Assembly: GCA_026391835.1 (NCBI GenBank)
Contig: JAPLDF010000026.1
Coordinates: 1-44,602 of the forward strand
Direction: 5' to 3'
DNA from: Bacteroidota bacterium
Lineage (GTDB): Bacteria > Bacteroidota > Bacteroidia > Bacteroidales > FEN-979
Length of the DNA stretch: 44,602 nt
Positions 24,510-32,929 of this stretch are shown here, one piece after another. Under the pieces are notes generated by a model that had not been told where the DNA came from, searched no databases, and saw only the letters and a program-made list of their open reading frames with translations. Each line of letters starts with the position of its first letter. Within the stretch, counting starts at the first letter, position 1. Both the position numbers and the translations under genes were made by a program.

Positions 24510-25508
24510 ATGAAAAAAATAACCTTATTCGTAATTTCCCTGGCCCTTATTGCCGGAAGCTGCAATCAGCCTGCAAAACAGGTAACCGCAACACAGGATT
24601 CGGTGGCTACGGGGCCAAGGGTTCCGGTACCTGACTTCAATGCCGACTCCGCCTACGAATCGTGTAAAATACAACTGGCCTTCGGTCCGCGGGTGCCCAA
24701 CACTCCTGCCCATGATAAATGCGCAGCCTACCTGATCGGCAAAATGAAGAGTTATTCCCCCCAGGTGATCGTCCAGAAAGGACAGGTATATGCCTACGAT
24801 AAAACCGCGCTGAAATTCCAGAACATCATTGCAACCTGGAACCCGGAAACCAATAACCGGATCATGCTTTGTGCCCACTGGGATTCGCGCCCTTATGCCG
24901 ACCACGATCCGGATCCGAAAAACTGGAAAAAGCCCGTAGCCGCGGCAAATGATGGCGCCAGCGGTGTGGGTGTTCTAATTGAGGTGGCCCGGCAGCTCAG
25001 CCTGCTCAACCCGGCAATCGGCGTGGACCTCATTTTATTCGATGTTGAAGATTACGGGCCTCCGCAGGATTACATAATGGACAATTCCGATCAATACTGG
25101 GGTCAAGGGGCACAATACTGGGCAAATAACCCGCATAAAACCGATTACTTCGCCAAGTACGGTATCCTGCTCGACATGGTGGGCGCCAAAGATGCAACGT
25201 TCCTGATGGAAGGTATCTCGATGAAATATGCCGCGGATATTGTGAAATTAGTTTGGTCGGCAGGAAACAGGATCGGGTATTCCTCCTATTTCCTTTATGA
25301 AAAAGGAGGCTGGATCACCGATGATCATGTACCGATCAACACCATCAGGAATATCCCGACCATCGACCTGATCCACCTTGATAAAAACAGTGAAACCGGG
25401 TTTTATCCTTTCTGGCACACCACCGGGGATACCTTCGACAAGCTTGACAAAGCCACGTTAAAGGTTGTCGGCCAGACACTGCTGACAGTCATCTATGAAG
25501 AAAAATGA
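24510..25508 (+). CDS. M28-family glutaminyl-peptide cyclotransferase-like lipoprotein
   Basis: A 332-residue exported zinc enzyme. Residues 1-18 form a lipoprotein signal with lipobox IAGS-C18. The M28 fold is seen in LCAHWDSRPYADHDP (119-133), the zinc aspartate in ANDGASGVG (D148), LILFDVEDYGPP (acid at 180-181) and the late WHTTGDTFDKL. The DVEDYG form and overall layout resemble bacterial glutaminyl cyclases, which close N-terminal Gln to pyroglutamate after signal-peptide removal, rather than M28 aminopeptidases; many T9SS cargo proteins are thought to be processed that way. That activity is inferred from family. The stop TGA lies within the first bases of the hairpin repeat that follows. 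Confidence 0.85.
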   Translation: MKKITLFVISLALIAGSCNQPAKQVTATQDSVATGPRVPVPDFNADSAYESCKIQLAFGPRVPNTPAHDKCAAYLIGKMKSYSPQVIVQKGQVYAYDKTALKFQNIIATWNPETNNRIMLCAHWDSRPYADHDPDPKNWKKPVAAANDGASGVGVLIEVARQLSLLNPAIGVDLILFDVEDYGPPQDYIMDNSDQYWGQGAQYWANNPHKTDYFAKYGILLDMVGAKDATFLMEGISMKYAADIVKLVWSAGNRIGYSSYFLYEKGGWITDDHVPINTIRNIPTIDLIHLDKNSETGFYPFWHTTGDTFDKLDKATLKVVGQTLLTVIYEEK

Positions 25509-25620
25509 ATATCGAATATTGAACAACGAATATCGAAGTTTGAAGTTTTCTGCCTGCGGCAGGTCAGGAACGTGGCGGTTAGTTCGAATTTCAAACCTCG
25601 TTGATCAATATTCGATATTC
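25507..25620. repeat. Intergenic imperfect inverted repeat between convergent genes
   Basis: The left arm (GAATATCGAATATTGAACAA, then CGA...GTTTGAA) at 25507-25545 is matched in reverse complement by the right arm ending at 25620 (GAATATCGAATATTGATCAA, then CGAGGTTTGAA). The centre contains CTGCCTGCGGCAGG, itself palindromic. The 24-nt start is shared with the segment inside lnt. The element lies between the ends of the cyclotransferase and phoH genes and could fold into a long hairpin in both transcripts. Confidence 0.88.
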
Positions 25621-25644
25621 AAAAAGAATTTGGGTAACCCACTT

Positions 25645-26982
25645 TTACAACAATTCATTTGCAAGGTTGGCAAGTTCCGACCGCTCCCCTTTTTCAAGCC
25701 TGATGTGCGCGTAGATATCGTGTTTCTTCACCTTGTCAATCAGGGTGGATAGGCCGTTTGACTGGGCATCGAGATAGGGTGTATCGATCTGGTAAATATC
25801 CCCGGTGAAGATGATCTTGGTGTTTTCCCCGGCACGCGTGATGATGGTCTTGACTTCGTGCGGCGTGAGGTTCTGCGCCTCGTCCACGATGAAGCACACA
25901 TTGGAGATGCTTCGTCCCCTGATATATGCCAGCGGCGTGATCACCAGTTTTTCATTTTCGACCGCCTCGGTAAGCACCTTGTACTCCTTGTCCTTTTCAC
26001 TGTACTGGCTCTGGATGAATTTCAGGTTGTCCCAGAGCGGCTGCATATACGGATCCAGTTTCGATTTGATATCCCCCGGTAAAAACCCGAGATCCTTGTT
26101 GCTCAGCGGTACGATGGGCCTTGCCAGGTAAATCTGTTTGAAGTTCCTCTTCTGTTCAAGCGCCCCGGCCAGTGCAAGCAGTGTTTTGCCGGTGCCGGCG
26201 ATGCCCTGCATCGTAACCAGCTTTACATTGGGATTTAATATGGCATGAAGGGCAAACACCTGTTCGGCGTTGCGCGGATTGATTTTATAACATCCCTTTT
26301 TTTCGATTTTTTCAATTCGTTCCGTCAGCGGATTATAAAATGCCAGGACAGAACTTTTACCATTTTTGAGGATGAAGTAGTGGTTCGGAACAGGATTTTT
26401 AATTCCGATATCCTCCGGCATGCACCATCCTGCTTCGTATATGATATCGATGATCGGTTTTTCCAGCCCCTCGATCATGGTTTTTCCGGAGTACAACCCC
26501 TCCACATCCTTGATCTTCCCCGTTTCAAAATCCTCGGCGGAGATGTTGAGCGACTTGGCCTTCAGCCGCAGGTTCACATCCTTGGATACGAGGATTATCC
26601 TCTTGTCGGGGTTTTCGGCAATCATCACCAGGGCGGCATTCAGGATACGGTGATCAGGCTTGTTTTCGCCAAAAACCTTGACGGCGTCAAGCTCGCTGTG
26701 TTCATTCATCACCACCTTGAATTTGCCGCCTTTGGGCATTCCAAGGGATATCCACCTGGTCAGCGTGGCCTTGTTCGACAACTTGTCGATGATCCGGATG
26801 AACTCCCTGGCTTCGAAATTGATCGTATCGTTGCCTTTTTTAAAATTGTCGAGTTCTTCGAGCACCGTGATGGGGATGGCCACATCATTGTCATCAAAAC
26901 TTCGGATTGCATTATGGTTGTAAAGGATTACTGAAGTGTCGAGTACGAAGATCTTCTTGGTTTTTAGTTTGCTTTTAGCCAT
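25645..26982 (-). CDS. PhoH-like ATPase with N-terminal PIN domain
   Basis: A 445-residue protein joining a PIN-type RNase domain to a PhoH ATPase. The PIN domain begins KIFVLDTSVILYNH (D15) and carries further acidic residues (LEELD; SELDAVK; ILVSKDVNLRLKA) to about residue 150. The PhoH part has Walker A GIAGTGKTLLALAGA and Walker B CFIVDEAQNLTPHEVKTI, followed by IIFTGDIYQIDTPYLD. This PIN-PhoH pairing (PhoH2/YlaK type) works as an ATP-driven RNA helicase-nuclease in studied members. It is convergent with the cyclotransferase gene. Confidence 0.93.
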   Translation of the reverse strand: MAKSKLKTKKIFVLDTSVILYNHNAIRSFDDNDVAIPITVLEELDNFKKGNDTINFEAREFIRIIDKLSNKATLTRWISLGMPKGGKFKVVMNEHSELDAVKVFGENKPDHRILNAALVMIAENPDKRIILVSKDVNLRLKAKSLNISAEDFETGKIKDVEGLYSGKTMIEGLEKPIIDIIYEAGWCMPEDIGIKNPVPNHYFILKNGKSSVLAFYNPLTERIEKIEKKGCYKINPRNAEQVFALHAILNPNVKLVTMQGIAGTGKTLLALAGALEQKRNFKQIYLARPIVPLSNKDLGFLPGDIKSKLDPYMQPLWDNLKFIQSQYSEKDKEYKVLTEAVENEKLVITPLAYIRGRSISNVCFIVDEAQNLTPHEVKTIITRAGENTKIIFTGDIYQIDTPYLDAQSNGLSTLIDKVKKHDIYAHIRLEKGERSELANLANELL

Positions 26983-27001
26983 AACCGGGGTTTAAGTGTT
27001 T

Positions 27002-27009
27002 CAAATATA
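27002..27009 (-). promoter_or_regulatory. Candidate -7 promoter element of phoH-like gene
   Basis: Reads TATATTTG on the minus strand, matching TAnnTTTG, 20-27 nt before the ATG at 26982. No clear -33 TTTG is visible. Confidence 0.5.
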
Positions 27010-27079
27010 ATGTAAGAATCACCGGATCCGGCACCCCCGCCAGGGAAGATATAAACACACGGCTGTTGAAGAGTCGGCC

Positions 27080-27108
27080 AAAAAAAAAACCGCCCCTTGC
27101 GGAGCGGC
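27080..27108 (-). terminator. Intrinsic terminator after the LruC gene
   Basis: On the minus strand CCGCTCC-GCAA-GGGGCGG (7 bp with one G-U pair) is followed by ten T residues, about 40 nt after the LruC stop. Confidence 0.8.
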
Positions 27109-27146
27109 TTCAAACCAAAAACAGAAAAGTTCGGTATGCTCAATAA

Positions 27147-29177
27147 TTATGGATTGTAAACATTCTGGGTATTCCTGTATCCCGGTTTCGGTTGGAACCA
27201 GTCATAATAACTTTGGCCATTCCCTTCAACCCAGGGTACAAACTTCAGGTACACCTGTGTAATCTCAGTTTTTTCAGTCGGGTAGTCAAACCCATCGGAG
27301 ATATCAAGCGCCCAGGGATGATCGTCGGATGTTACGTAATACCGTCCGCTGGCTGGCAGGCTGTTGTCGGAACTGGTTCCAAAATAGGACATAGTCGCCA
27401 GGTCCGTCGGAGGTTTATTGACCAGGTGTACCTCTCTTCCCCGCTCCTGGTTGGTTATCAGGAAAGGATTGTAGGGCGGCGTTCCAATGGCCGACAAGGT
27501 TGTGGGCGTGTTGAGTCTGATCACGATATTCAGGGAATGAGGCGGTTCAAAGGTAACGCCAGGAGTCGTATTGACGCCAATCGTCTGATTACCGGGATAA
27601 GGCAACAGCTTTTCCCCGTTGTCAAAGACGATGATTGTCGCTTTGGTCTGCCCGGCTTCCGTGCCATTGGTGTTCTGAACGATATAATTTTCCTCAATAT
27701 CAGTCCCGGTAACGCTGCTGATAAGTGAATGGCTGATTGGCAACTGGATGCCAAAGCCGCTGCGGTAGTTGGCACCCATCGCTTTCAGAATGATGTTGGC
27801 ATTGATCTGGACCACTTTGTTCTGTCCATTGGTGACCTGGTTGAAACTATACCCCAGCACCATGTCATTCATGTCATAATCCCCGACATTCGGCCAGTTA
27901 TCTTCAAATGCGAGTGTCCCTGTACTTCCTTCTGCAGGGAAGTAGTTGTTAAACGCCTTGGTCGGATCAGTCGGGTAGTCGTCGAAATTGTCGGAAATAC
28001 CGTCATGGTCTGTATCGGTCTGCGTGTAGTTCGGCAATGGAAAGTTCGCGGTCTGAACTCCCTGGATCGGGTTTGCCGTCACGTAGAACACGGCATCATT
28101 AAAATCATTGTCGGAGGAGCCGTCGCGGCGCATATCTTCAAATCCAAGCAAAAATTTACCCCTGCCGATATCATTGCAAAGGATGGTGTGCTGTTTCTGG
28201 GTGAGATTTACTTCCGGGTTGAGATTTTTATCCGAATAGGCAGTCCATATGCCGTTCGTGATTGCACCATTGCGGAAGCCGTCGGCGATAAGTACCCATC
28301 CGATGGTTGTACCGGGGGCAAAAACCCCGAGGTGGACCCTGTTGCCGGATGCCAGGCCTCCTCCACTTCCGGTGAAAGAAACATTTGGGAAAATAATATG
28401 GAGCGAGTCAATGGCTGCAGGATTGGCAGGAGGGTTCCCTGTATTATATTTGTAATAGCCCAGGACATTCCGGTATCCCGCACCTTCATGCACAAAAGTG
28501 ACCCACACGTCAGAGGCTTCCTCAATGATGCAATTCTGAACGTTTGTGTTGGTAAAGTACTGAGGATGAGTGCTTAATAGACTATAATACTCAGGAAGTG
28601 TGGCGTTGATATCCTGGATCATAAATCCATCAACCGGATCGTTTGCAGCAGTCAGGTAACCGGGAACACCATCGGTATTGTAGTTACCCATCGGGTAGGC
28701 ATTGTTGATAAGCGATTTGAAGGTGCCACCGTCTTTCAGGTTCGAAACAGGATGCTTTCCACCAAGCAGGCAGGTAAGCGATCCGCTTTTTACGCTGAAT
28801 TTCTGGGCACTGACAAAGCCAATTGCGGTGGTGGTAACAACAACAGAATCAAGATAGGCAGGGAATACATAATCAAGCTGGTAAACTCCGTTTGCATCGG
28901 TTGCTCCGGAAACAAAACATTTGCCGCCGGTTTCAGGAAAGTCGTTGTAAACATTCACCCGGATATTTGAAACAGGATGGTCCATGTTATCAAGCGTACG
29001 GATGGTAATCCCGACATCCCTGGTGGTTTTAAATAAAAAGCCTGCGGGAACATGCATGTCTTTGAAGCTGGACCCGTGAGAAATTTCAGTTGCTGACTCT
29101 TTCTTGCAGGAGGTGGTGAATACAAATGCAAGTGACAGGATCAGAAAAAAGGAGAAAGTGGATATATTGAGTTTCAT
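27147..29177 (-). CDS. LruC-domain lipoprotein
   Basis: A 676-residue surface-type lipoprotein. The signal peptide ends with FTTS-C24, a lipobox-like site. A Carboxypeptidase-regulatory-like or Ig-like region (about 50-130) is followed by a DUF4114-like segment (FEDMRRDGSSDNDFNDAVFY), calcium-binding type-3 repeats (DTDHDGISDNFDDYPTDPTK) and the LruC region (FEDNWPNVGDYDMNDMVLGY ... VNKPPTDLATMSYFG ... YDWFQPKPGY). LruC proteins are common in Bacteroidota and Leptospira, where the name-giver affects the outer membrane; the function here is unknown. It has no T9SS tail. Its own terminator follows. Confidence 0.88.
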   Translation of the reverse strand: MKLNISTFSFFLILSLAFVFTTSCKKESATEISHGSSFKDMHVPAGFLFKTTRDVGITIRTLDNMDHPVSNIRVNVYNDFPETGGKCFVSGATDANGVYQLDYVFPAYLDSVVVTTTAIGFVSAQKFSVKSGSLTCLLGGKHPVSNLKDGGTFKSLINNAYPMGNYNTDGVPGYLTAANDPVDGFMIQDINATLPEYYSLLSTHPQYFTNTNVQNCIIEEASDVWVTFVHEGAGYRNVLGYYKYNTGNPPANPAAIDSLHIIFPNVSFTGSGGGLASGNRVHLGVFAPGTTIGWVLIADGFRNGAITNGIWTAYSDKNLNPEVNLTQKQHTILCNDIGRGKFLLGFEDMRRDGSSDNDFNDAVFYVTANPIQGVQTANFPLPNYTQTDTDHDGISDNFDDYPTDPTKAFNNYFPAEGSTGTLAFEDNWPNVGDYDMNDMVLGYSFNQVTNGQNKVVQINANIILKAMGANYRSGFGIQLPISHSLISSVTGTDIEENYIVQNTNGTEAGQTKATIIVFDNGEKLLPYPGNQTIGVNTTPGVTFEPPHSLNIVIRLNTPTTLSAIGTPPYNPFLITNQERGREVHLVNKPPTDLATMSYFGTSSDNSLPASGRYYVTSDDHPWALDISDGFDYPTEKTEITQVYLKFVPWVEGNGQSYYDWFQPKPGYRNTQNVYNP

Positions 29178-29356
29178 ATGTCTTTTTTTTGTGTGAGATA
29201 CACAATTTCAAAGACCATGCCAGCATTCAGATAAATCACATAACGTTGACATTCTGACGTTTACGGTTTTTCACAATAGGACGTCATTCCCATTATGGGA
29301 AGTTGTCTGGTTTTTAGACAGCCCATCCGGGTGTCATACATGAAGGAAGGTGTTCC

Positions 29357-29875
29357 TTATGAGTTCATTTCAAGTTCGATCACCATATCGTGCGGTGCCG
29401 TATTGTTTCCGCCGAAATAGGGATACAGCTTGAAACACAGGTTTGGATCGGAGTTGACATTGTCCATCCTGATGGTCACATCGCCCACGGTGATGAAATA
29501 GCCCCCGTCCCTGCTGTCGATTTTGCCTGTGATGGTATCCTGGACATGGACCGATTTGATAAAGGTCATGGTAAATTTCTGCCCTGCCTTTTTTTCATCA
29601 TAGGTATACCCGTAAACCTTGATCATCCCCTGGCTTTCAAAATCGGGCACCCAGGCCAGGCGGACCGAGTTGTTGTGATGGTTGGTTCCAAAACCGATCC
29701 CGGCCAGCTTGTTCAGGTCGTAATCATCCTGGTTGCGCGGCGGAGCCCACCAGCACTCCTTGCGAAAAACAAACCGCACCGACAATGTTTTGGTCTTCCA
29801 CCCAATGGCCCCGATCTTTTCAAAAATGCTCATCGAAGCATAATGATTTCCCTTTTTGATTTCATAAAATCTCAT
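29357..29875 (-). CDS. Conserved hypothetical protein, probably cytoplasmic beta-rich
   Basis: A 172-residue protein that I do not recognise. There is no signal peptide or membrane segment. The sequence is rich in beta-type residues and aromatic residues (SVRFVFRKECWWAPPRNQDDYDLNKL; NSVRLAWVPDFESQGMIKVYGY; DNVNSDPNLCFKLYPYFGG) and ends ELEMNS. The frame extends to a TTG at 29884, but the ATG at 29875 (MRFYEIKKGNHYAS) is a better start. It stands alone on the minus strand between the LruC gene (180 bp away) and polA, which diverges. Confidence 0.65.
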   Translation of the reverse strand: MRFYEIKKGNHYASMSIFEKIGAIGWKTKTLSVRFVFRKECWWAPPRNQDDYDLNKLAGIGFGTNHHNNSVRLAWVPDFESQGMIKVYGYTYDEKKAGQKFTMTFIKSVHVQDTITGKIDSRDGGYFITVGDVTIRMDNVNSDPNLCFKLYPYFGGNNTAPHDMVIELEMNS

Positions 29876-29975
29876 GGCTGTCAATTTTCTCCAAAGTTAC
29901 ATTCAAAGTTCAAATACAAAAAAAATACGCTAATTTTATGCACCAATAAACAGATAAATAAATCACTTGCCATAA

Positions 29976-32867
29976 ATGGAGCAACCAGTAAAGAAACTTT
30001 TCCTCCTCGATGCCATGGCCCTGATCTACAGGGCTTATTTTGCATTCAATAAAAACCCGCGGTTGAGTTCAAAGGGTGTGAACACCTCCGCAATATTCGG
30101 TTTTGCCAATGTACTCCTCGACCTGCTGAAGAAGGAAAAGCCCACCCATATCGGCGTGGCTTTCGACACCATGGCGCCAACAGTGCGGAAAGTCGGTTTT
30201 GAAGCATATAAAGCGCATCGCCAGGAGACTCCCGAAGATATCATCAATTCCCTTCCCTACATACACGAACTAATTGAAGCGTTTAACATTCCCACCCTGT
30301 TTGTTGACGGCTATGAGGCCGACGATGTGATCGGGACACTGGCCAAACAGGCCGAAAAACACGGGTTCATCACCTACATGATGACTTCCGACAAAGATTT
30401 CGGGCAATTGGTAAGTGACCAGACCTTCATTTACAAACCCGGGAAATTCGGGAGTGATGTCGAGATCCTCGGGGTGAAGGAAGTTTGCGAAAAATTCAGC
30501 ATAAAGCGGCCTGAGCAGGTCATTGACATACTGGGGCTGTGGGGCGATGCGTCCGACAATATCCCGGGAATCCCCGGGGTGGGCGAGGTAACAGCAAAGA
30601 AACTGCTTGCTGAATTCGATTCGGTCGAAAATCTCATTGCCAACGCCGATAAGATCACCAATGAAAAACTTCGCCAGAAAGTCATCGAGTTCCAGGACCA
30701 GGCGATGATGTCGAAACAACTTGCCACCATCATCCTGGATGTTCCCATCGAATTCGACGAAACGAAACTGATCATGGAACATCCCGACGAACCGCGGCTA
30801 AAAAAACTCTTCGATGAGCTGGAGTTCCGTACATTTTCGCAAAGGTTGTCTGCATTTCTTTCAGGAAAACCCGATGAGACGGCGAAAACCGAAACGCAAA
30901 AACCAAAAGCCAAAAACCAGCCCGGGGAGAATGGCCAACCACCGGCACCCGACCTGTTTTCAGGTGAACCCGATTCTTTTAAACCCATTCCTGGCAAAAT
31001 AATACCCGAAATCGAAAATCGAAAATCGAAAATCGAAAATGGTGAAAATGAATTACGGACCATCGCGACAACTCCACACACTTATTTCCTGGTTGATTCA
31101 TTGGAAAAGCAGGCCTCCCTGGTATCAAATCTTGAAAAACAGGACTCTTTCTGTTTTGATACGGAAACAACCGGGTTGAATCCAAACACCGCGGAACTCG
31201 TCGGAATGTCGTTTTCGTGGAAGCCTTACGAGGCATATTATGTTCCGCTCCCTGAACTTTACAGTGACGCCCAGGCCATCGTTGCGGCTTTTAAACCTGC
31301 GTTTGAAAATGAAAAGATCCAGAAAATCGGCCAGAACCTGAAATTCGACATTTCGATCCTGAAATGGTACGACGTGGTTGTAAAAGGAGCACTGTTCGAC
31401 ACCATGCTGGCCCATTATCTCATTCAGCCCGACATGCGCCACGGGATGGACCTGCTTGCGGAAACTTACCTGAATTACAAACCGGTCTCAATCGAGGAGC
31501 TGATCGGGAAAAAAGGGCAGAACCAATACAGCATGCGCAATGTCGATGTTGAAACCGTAAAGGAATATGCAGCGGAGGACGCCGATGTGACCTTGCAGTT
31601 AAAGGAGGTTTTCGAACCCATGCTCAGGGAGACCGATACCCGCGACCTGTTCGACAAGATAGAGGTCCCGCTGATCCCGGTGCTGGCATCCATGGAAGCC
31701 GACGGGGTGAGGATAGATTTCAAAACCCTGAACGAATACTCTGCCGAACTTGAAAAAGAGATCAGGATCCTCGAATCATCCATATATGAGGACGCGGGAA
31801 TGACCTTCAATGTTTCATCACCGAAACAGCTAGGCGAGATCCTTTACAAAAAGTTGCGCATCGTTGAAAACCCAAAGCAAACCAAGACCAAGCAATTCAG
31901 TACCAGCGAAGATGTACTGGCAAAACTGGAACACAAGCATCCCATCATCAGCAAGATTCTGGAGTACCGCTCGCTTACCAAGTTAAAATCAACCTATGTG
32001 GATGTACTCCCCACGTTGATCAACCCGCGCGACGGCAGGATCCATACCTCCTACAACCAGGCCGTGGCCTCTACCGGGCGGCTGAGTTCAAACAACCCGA
32101 ACCTTCAGAATATCCCGATCAGGACCGAACGCGGGCGCGAGATCCGCAAAGCATTTGTTCCACGCAATGACAATTACCTGCTTCTTTCTGCCGACTACTC
32201 CCAGATCGAACTCCGTATCATTGCCCACCTGAGCCGCGATGCCGGGATGATCGAAGATTTCAATCTCGGACTCGATATTCATGCAGCCACCGCGGCAAAA
32301 GTGTATGGAATATCCCTGCAGGATGTAACAAAGGAGATGCGGCGCAACGCCAAAATGGTCAATTTCGGCATTATCTATGGCATCTCGGCATTTGGGTTAT
32401 CCGAAAGACTTAACATTCCCCGGAAGGAAGCGGCTGAAATTATCAACCAGTACTTTGTGAAATACCCGGGTATAAAGGCATTTATGGACAGCACCATTGA
32501 ATCGGCCCGCCACAAGGGATATGTGGAAACCATGATGAAACGCCGCCGTTACCTGCGCGACATCACATCGGGCAACGCCACGATCCGCAGTTTTGCCGAA
32601 CGCAACGCCATCAACGCTCCCATCCAGGGAACCGCAGCCGATATGATCAAGATCGCCATGATCAACATATTCAACGAAATGGAGCCCCTGAACCTGAAAT
32701 CCAGGATGATCCTTCAGGTCCATGACGAACTGGTATTTGATGTGCATAAAGATGAGGTTGAAACGCTCAAACCGATTGTCGTCCATGGGATGCAGAACGC
32801 TATCCACCTGGATGTTCCGGTACTGGTGGATATGAATACGGGGAGGAACTGGCTGGAAGCGCATTAG
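29976..32867 (+). CDS. polA: DNA polymerase I
   Basis: A 963-residue repair and Okazaki-fragment polymerase. The 5' nuclease domain (about 1-295) has FLLDAMALIYRAYFAF, DGYEADDVIGTLA, TSDKDFGQLV and the helix-hairpin-helix IPGIPGVGEVTAKKLL. The 3'-5' exonuclease domain keeps all motifs (FDTETTGL, NLKFDISIL, YAAEDADV), so proofreading is probably active. The polymerase domain has motif A DYSQIELRIIAHLS, motif B RRNAKMVNFGIIYGIS and motif C QVHDELVFDV. The linker between the two nuclease domains (about 300-360) is long, Lys/Pro-rich and partly encoded by an AAAATCG heptamer array. Start ATG at 29976. Confidence 0.97.
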   Translation: MEQPVKKLFLLDAMALIYRAYFAFNKNPRLSSKGVNTSAIFGFANVLLDLLKKEKPTHIGVAFDTMAPTVRKVGFEAYKAHRQETPEDIINSLPYIHELIEAFNIPTLFVDGYEADDVIGTLAKQAEKHGFITYMMTSDKDFGQLVSDQTFIYKPGKFGSDVEILGVKEVCEKFSIKRPEQVIDILGLWGDASDNIPGIPGVGEVTAKKLLAEFDSVENLIANADKITNEKLRQKVIEFQDQAMMSKQLATIILDVPIEFDETKLIMEHPDEPRLKKLFDELEFRTFSQRLSAFLSGKPDETAKTETQKPKAKNQPGENGQPPAPDLFSGEPDSFKPIPGKIIPEIENRKSKIENGENELRTIATTPHTYFLVDSLEKQASLVSNLEKQDSFCFDTETTGLNPNTAELVGMSFSWKPYEAYYVPLPELYSDAQAIVAAFKPAFENEKIQKIGQNLKFDISILKWYDVVVKGALFDTMLAHYLIQPDMRHGMDLLAETYLNYKPVSIEELIGKKGQNQYSMRNVDVETVKEYAAEDADVTLQLKEVFEPMLRETDTRDLFDKIEVPLIPVLASMEADGVRIDFKTLNEYSAELEKEIRILESSIYEDAGMTFNVSSPKQLGEILYKKLRIVENPKQTKTKQFSTSEDVLAKLEHKHPIISKILEYRSLTKLKSTYVDVLPTLINPRDGRIHTSYNQAVASTGRLSSNNPNLQNIPIRTERGREIRKAFVPRNDNYLLLSADYSQIELRIIAHLSRDAGMIEDFNLGLDIHAATAAKVYGISLQDVTKEMRRNAKMVNFGIIYGISAFGLSERLNIPRKEAAEIINQYFVKYPGIKAFMDSTIESARHKGYVETMMKRRRYLRDITSGNATIRSFAERNAINAPIQGTAADMIKIAMINIFNEMEPLNLKSRMILQVHDELVFDVHKDEVETLKPIVVHGMQNAIHLDVPVLVDMNTGRNWLEAH
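31008..31042. repeat. AAAATCG heptamer array inside polA
   Basis: Three exact copies of AAAATCG (31015-31035) with a partial copy on either side. It encodes IENRKSKIEN in the linker between the 5' nuclease and 3'-5' exonuclease domains. Three units equal 21 nt, so the frame is kept. Confidence 0.92.
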
Positions 32868-32909
32868 AAATGACAAATGACAAGTGACAAATGACAAATG
32901 ACAAGTGGG
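32868..32909. repeat. AAATGAC heptamer array between polA and the ROK gene
   Basis: Five copies of AAATGAC/AAGTGAC and a sixth diverging copy start directly after the polA TAG stop. This is the reverse complement of the TCACTTG/TCATTTG array at 19692-19762. Confidence 0.92.
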
Positions 32910-32929
32910 ATTTGAATAAATTTTGACAT

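Noticed and set aside
27729-28577. 282-codon frame opposite the LruC gene
   Set aside because: Antisense of a clear lipoprotein gene, with no independent start signals or domain.
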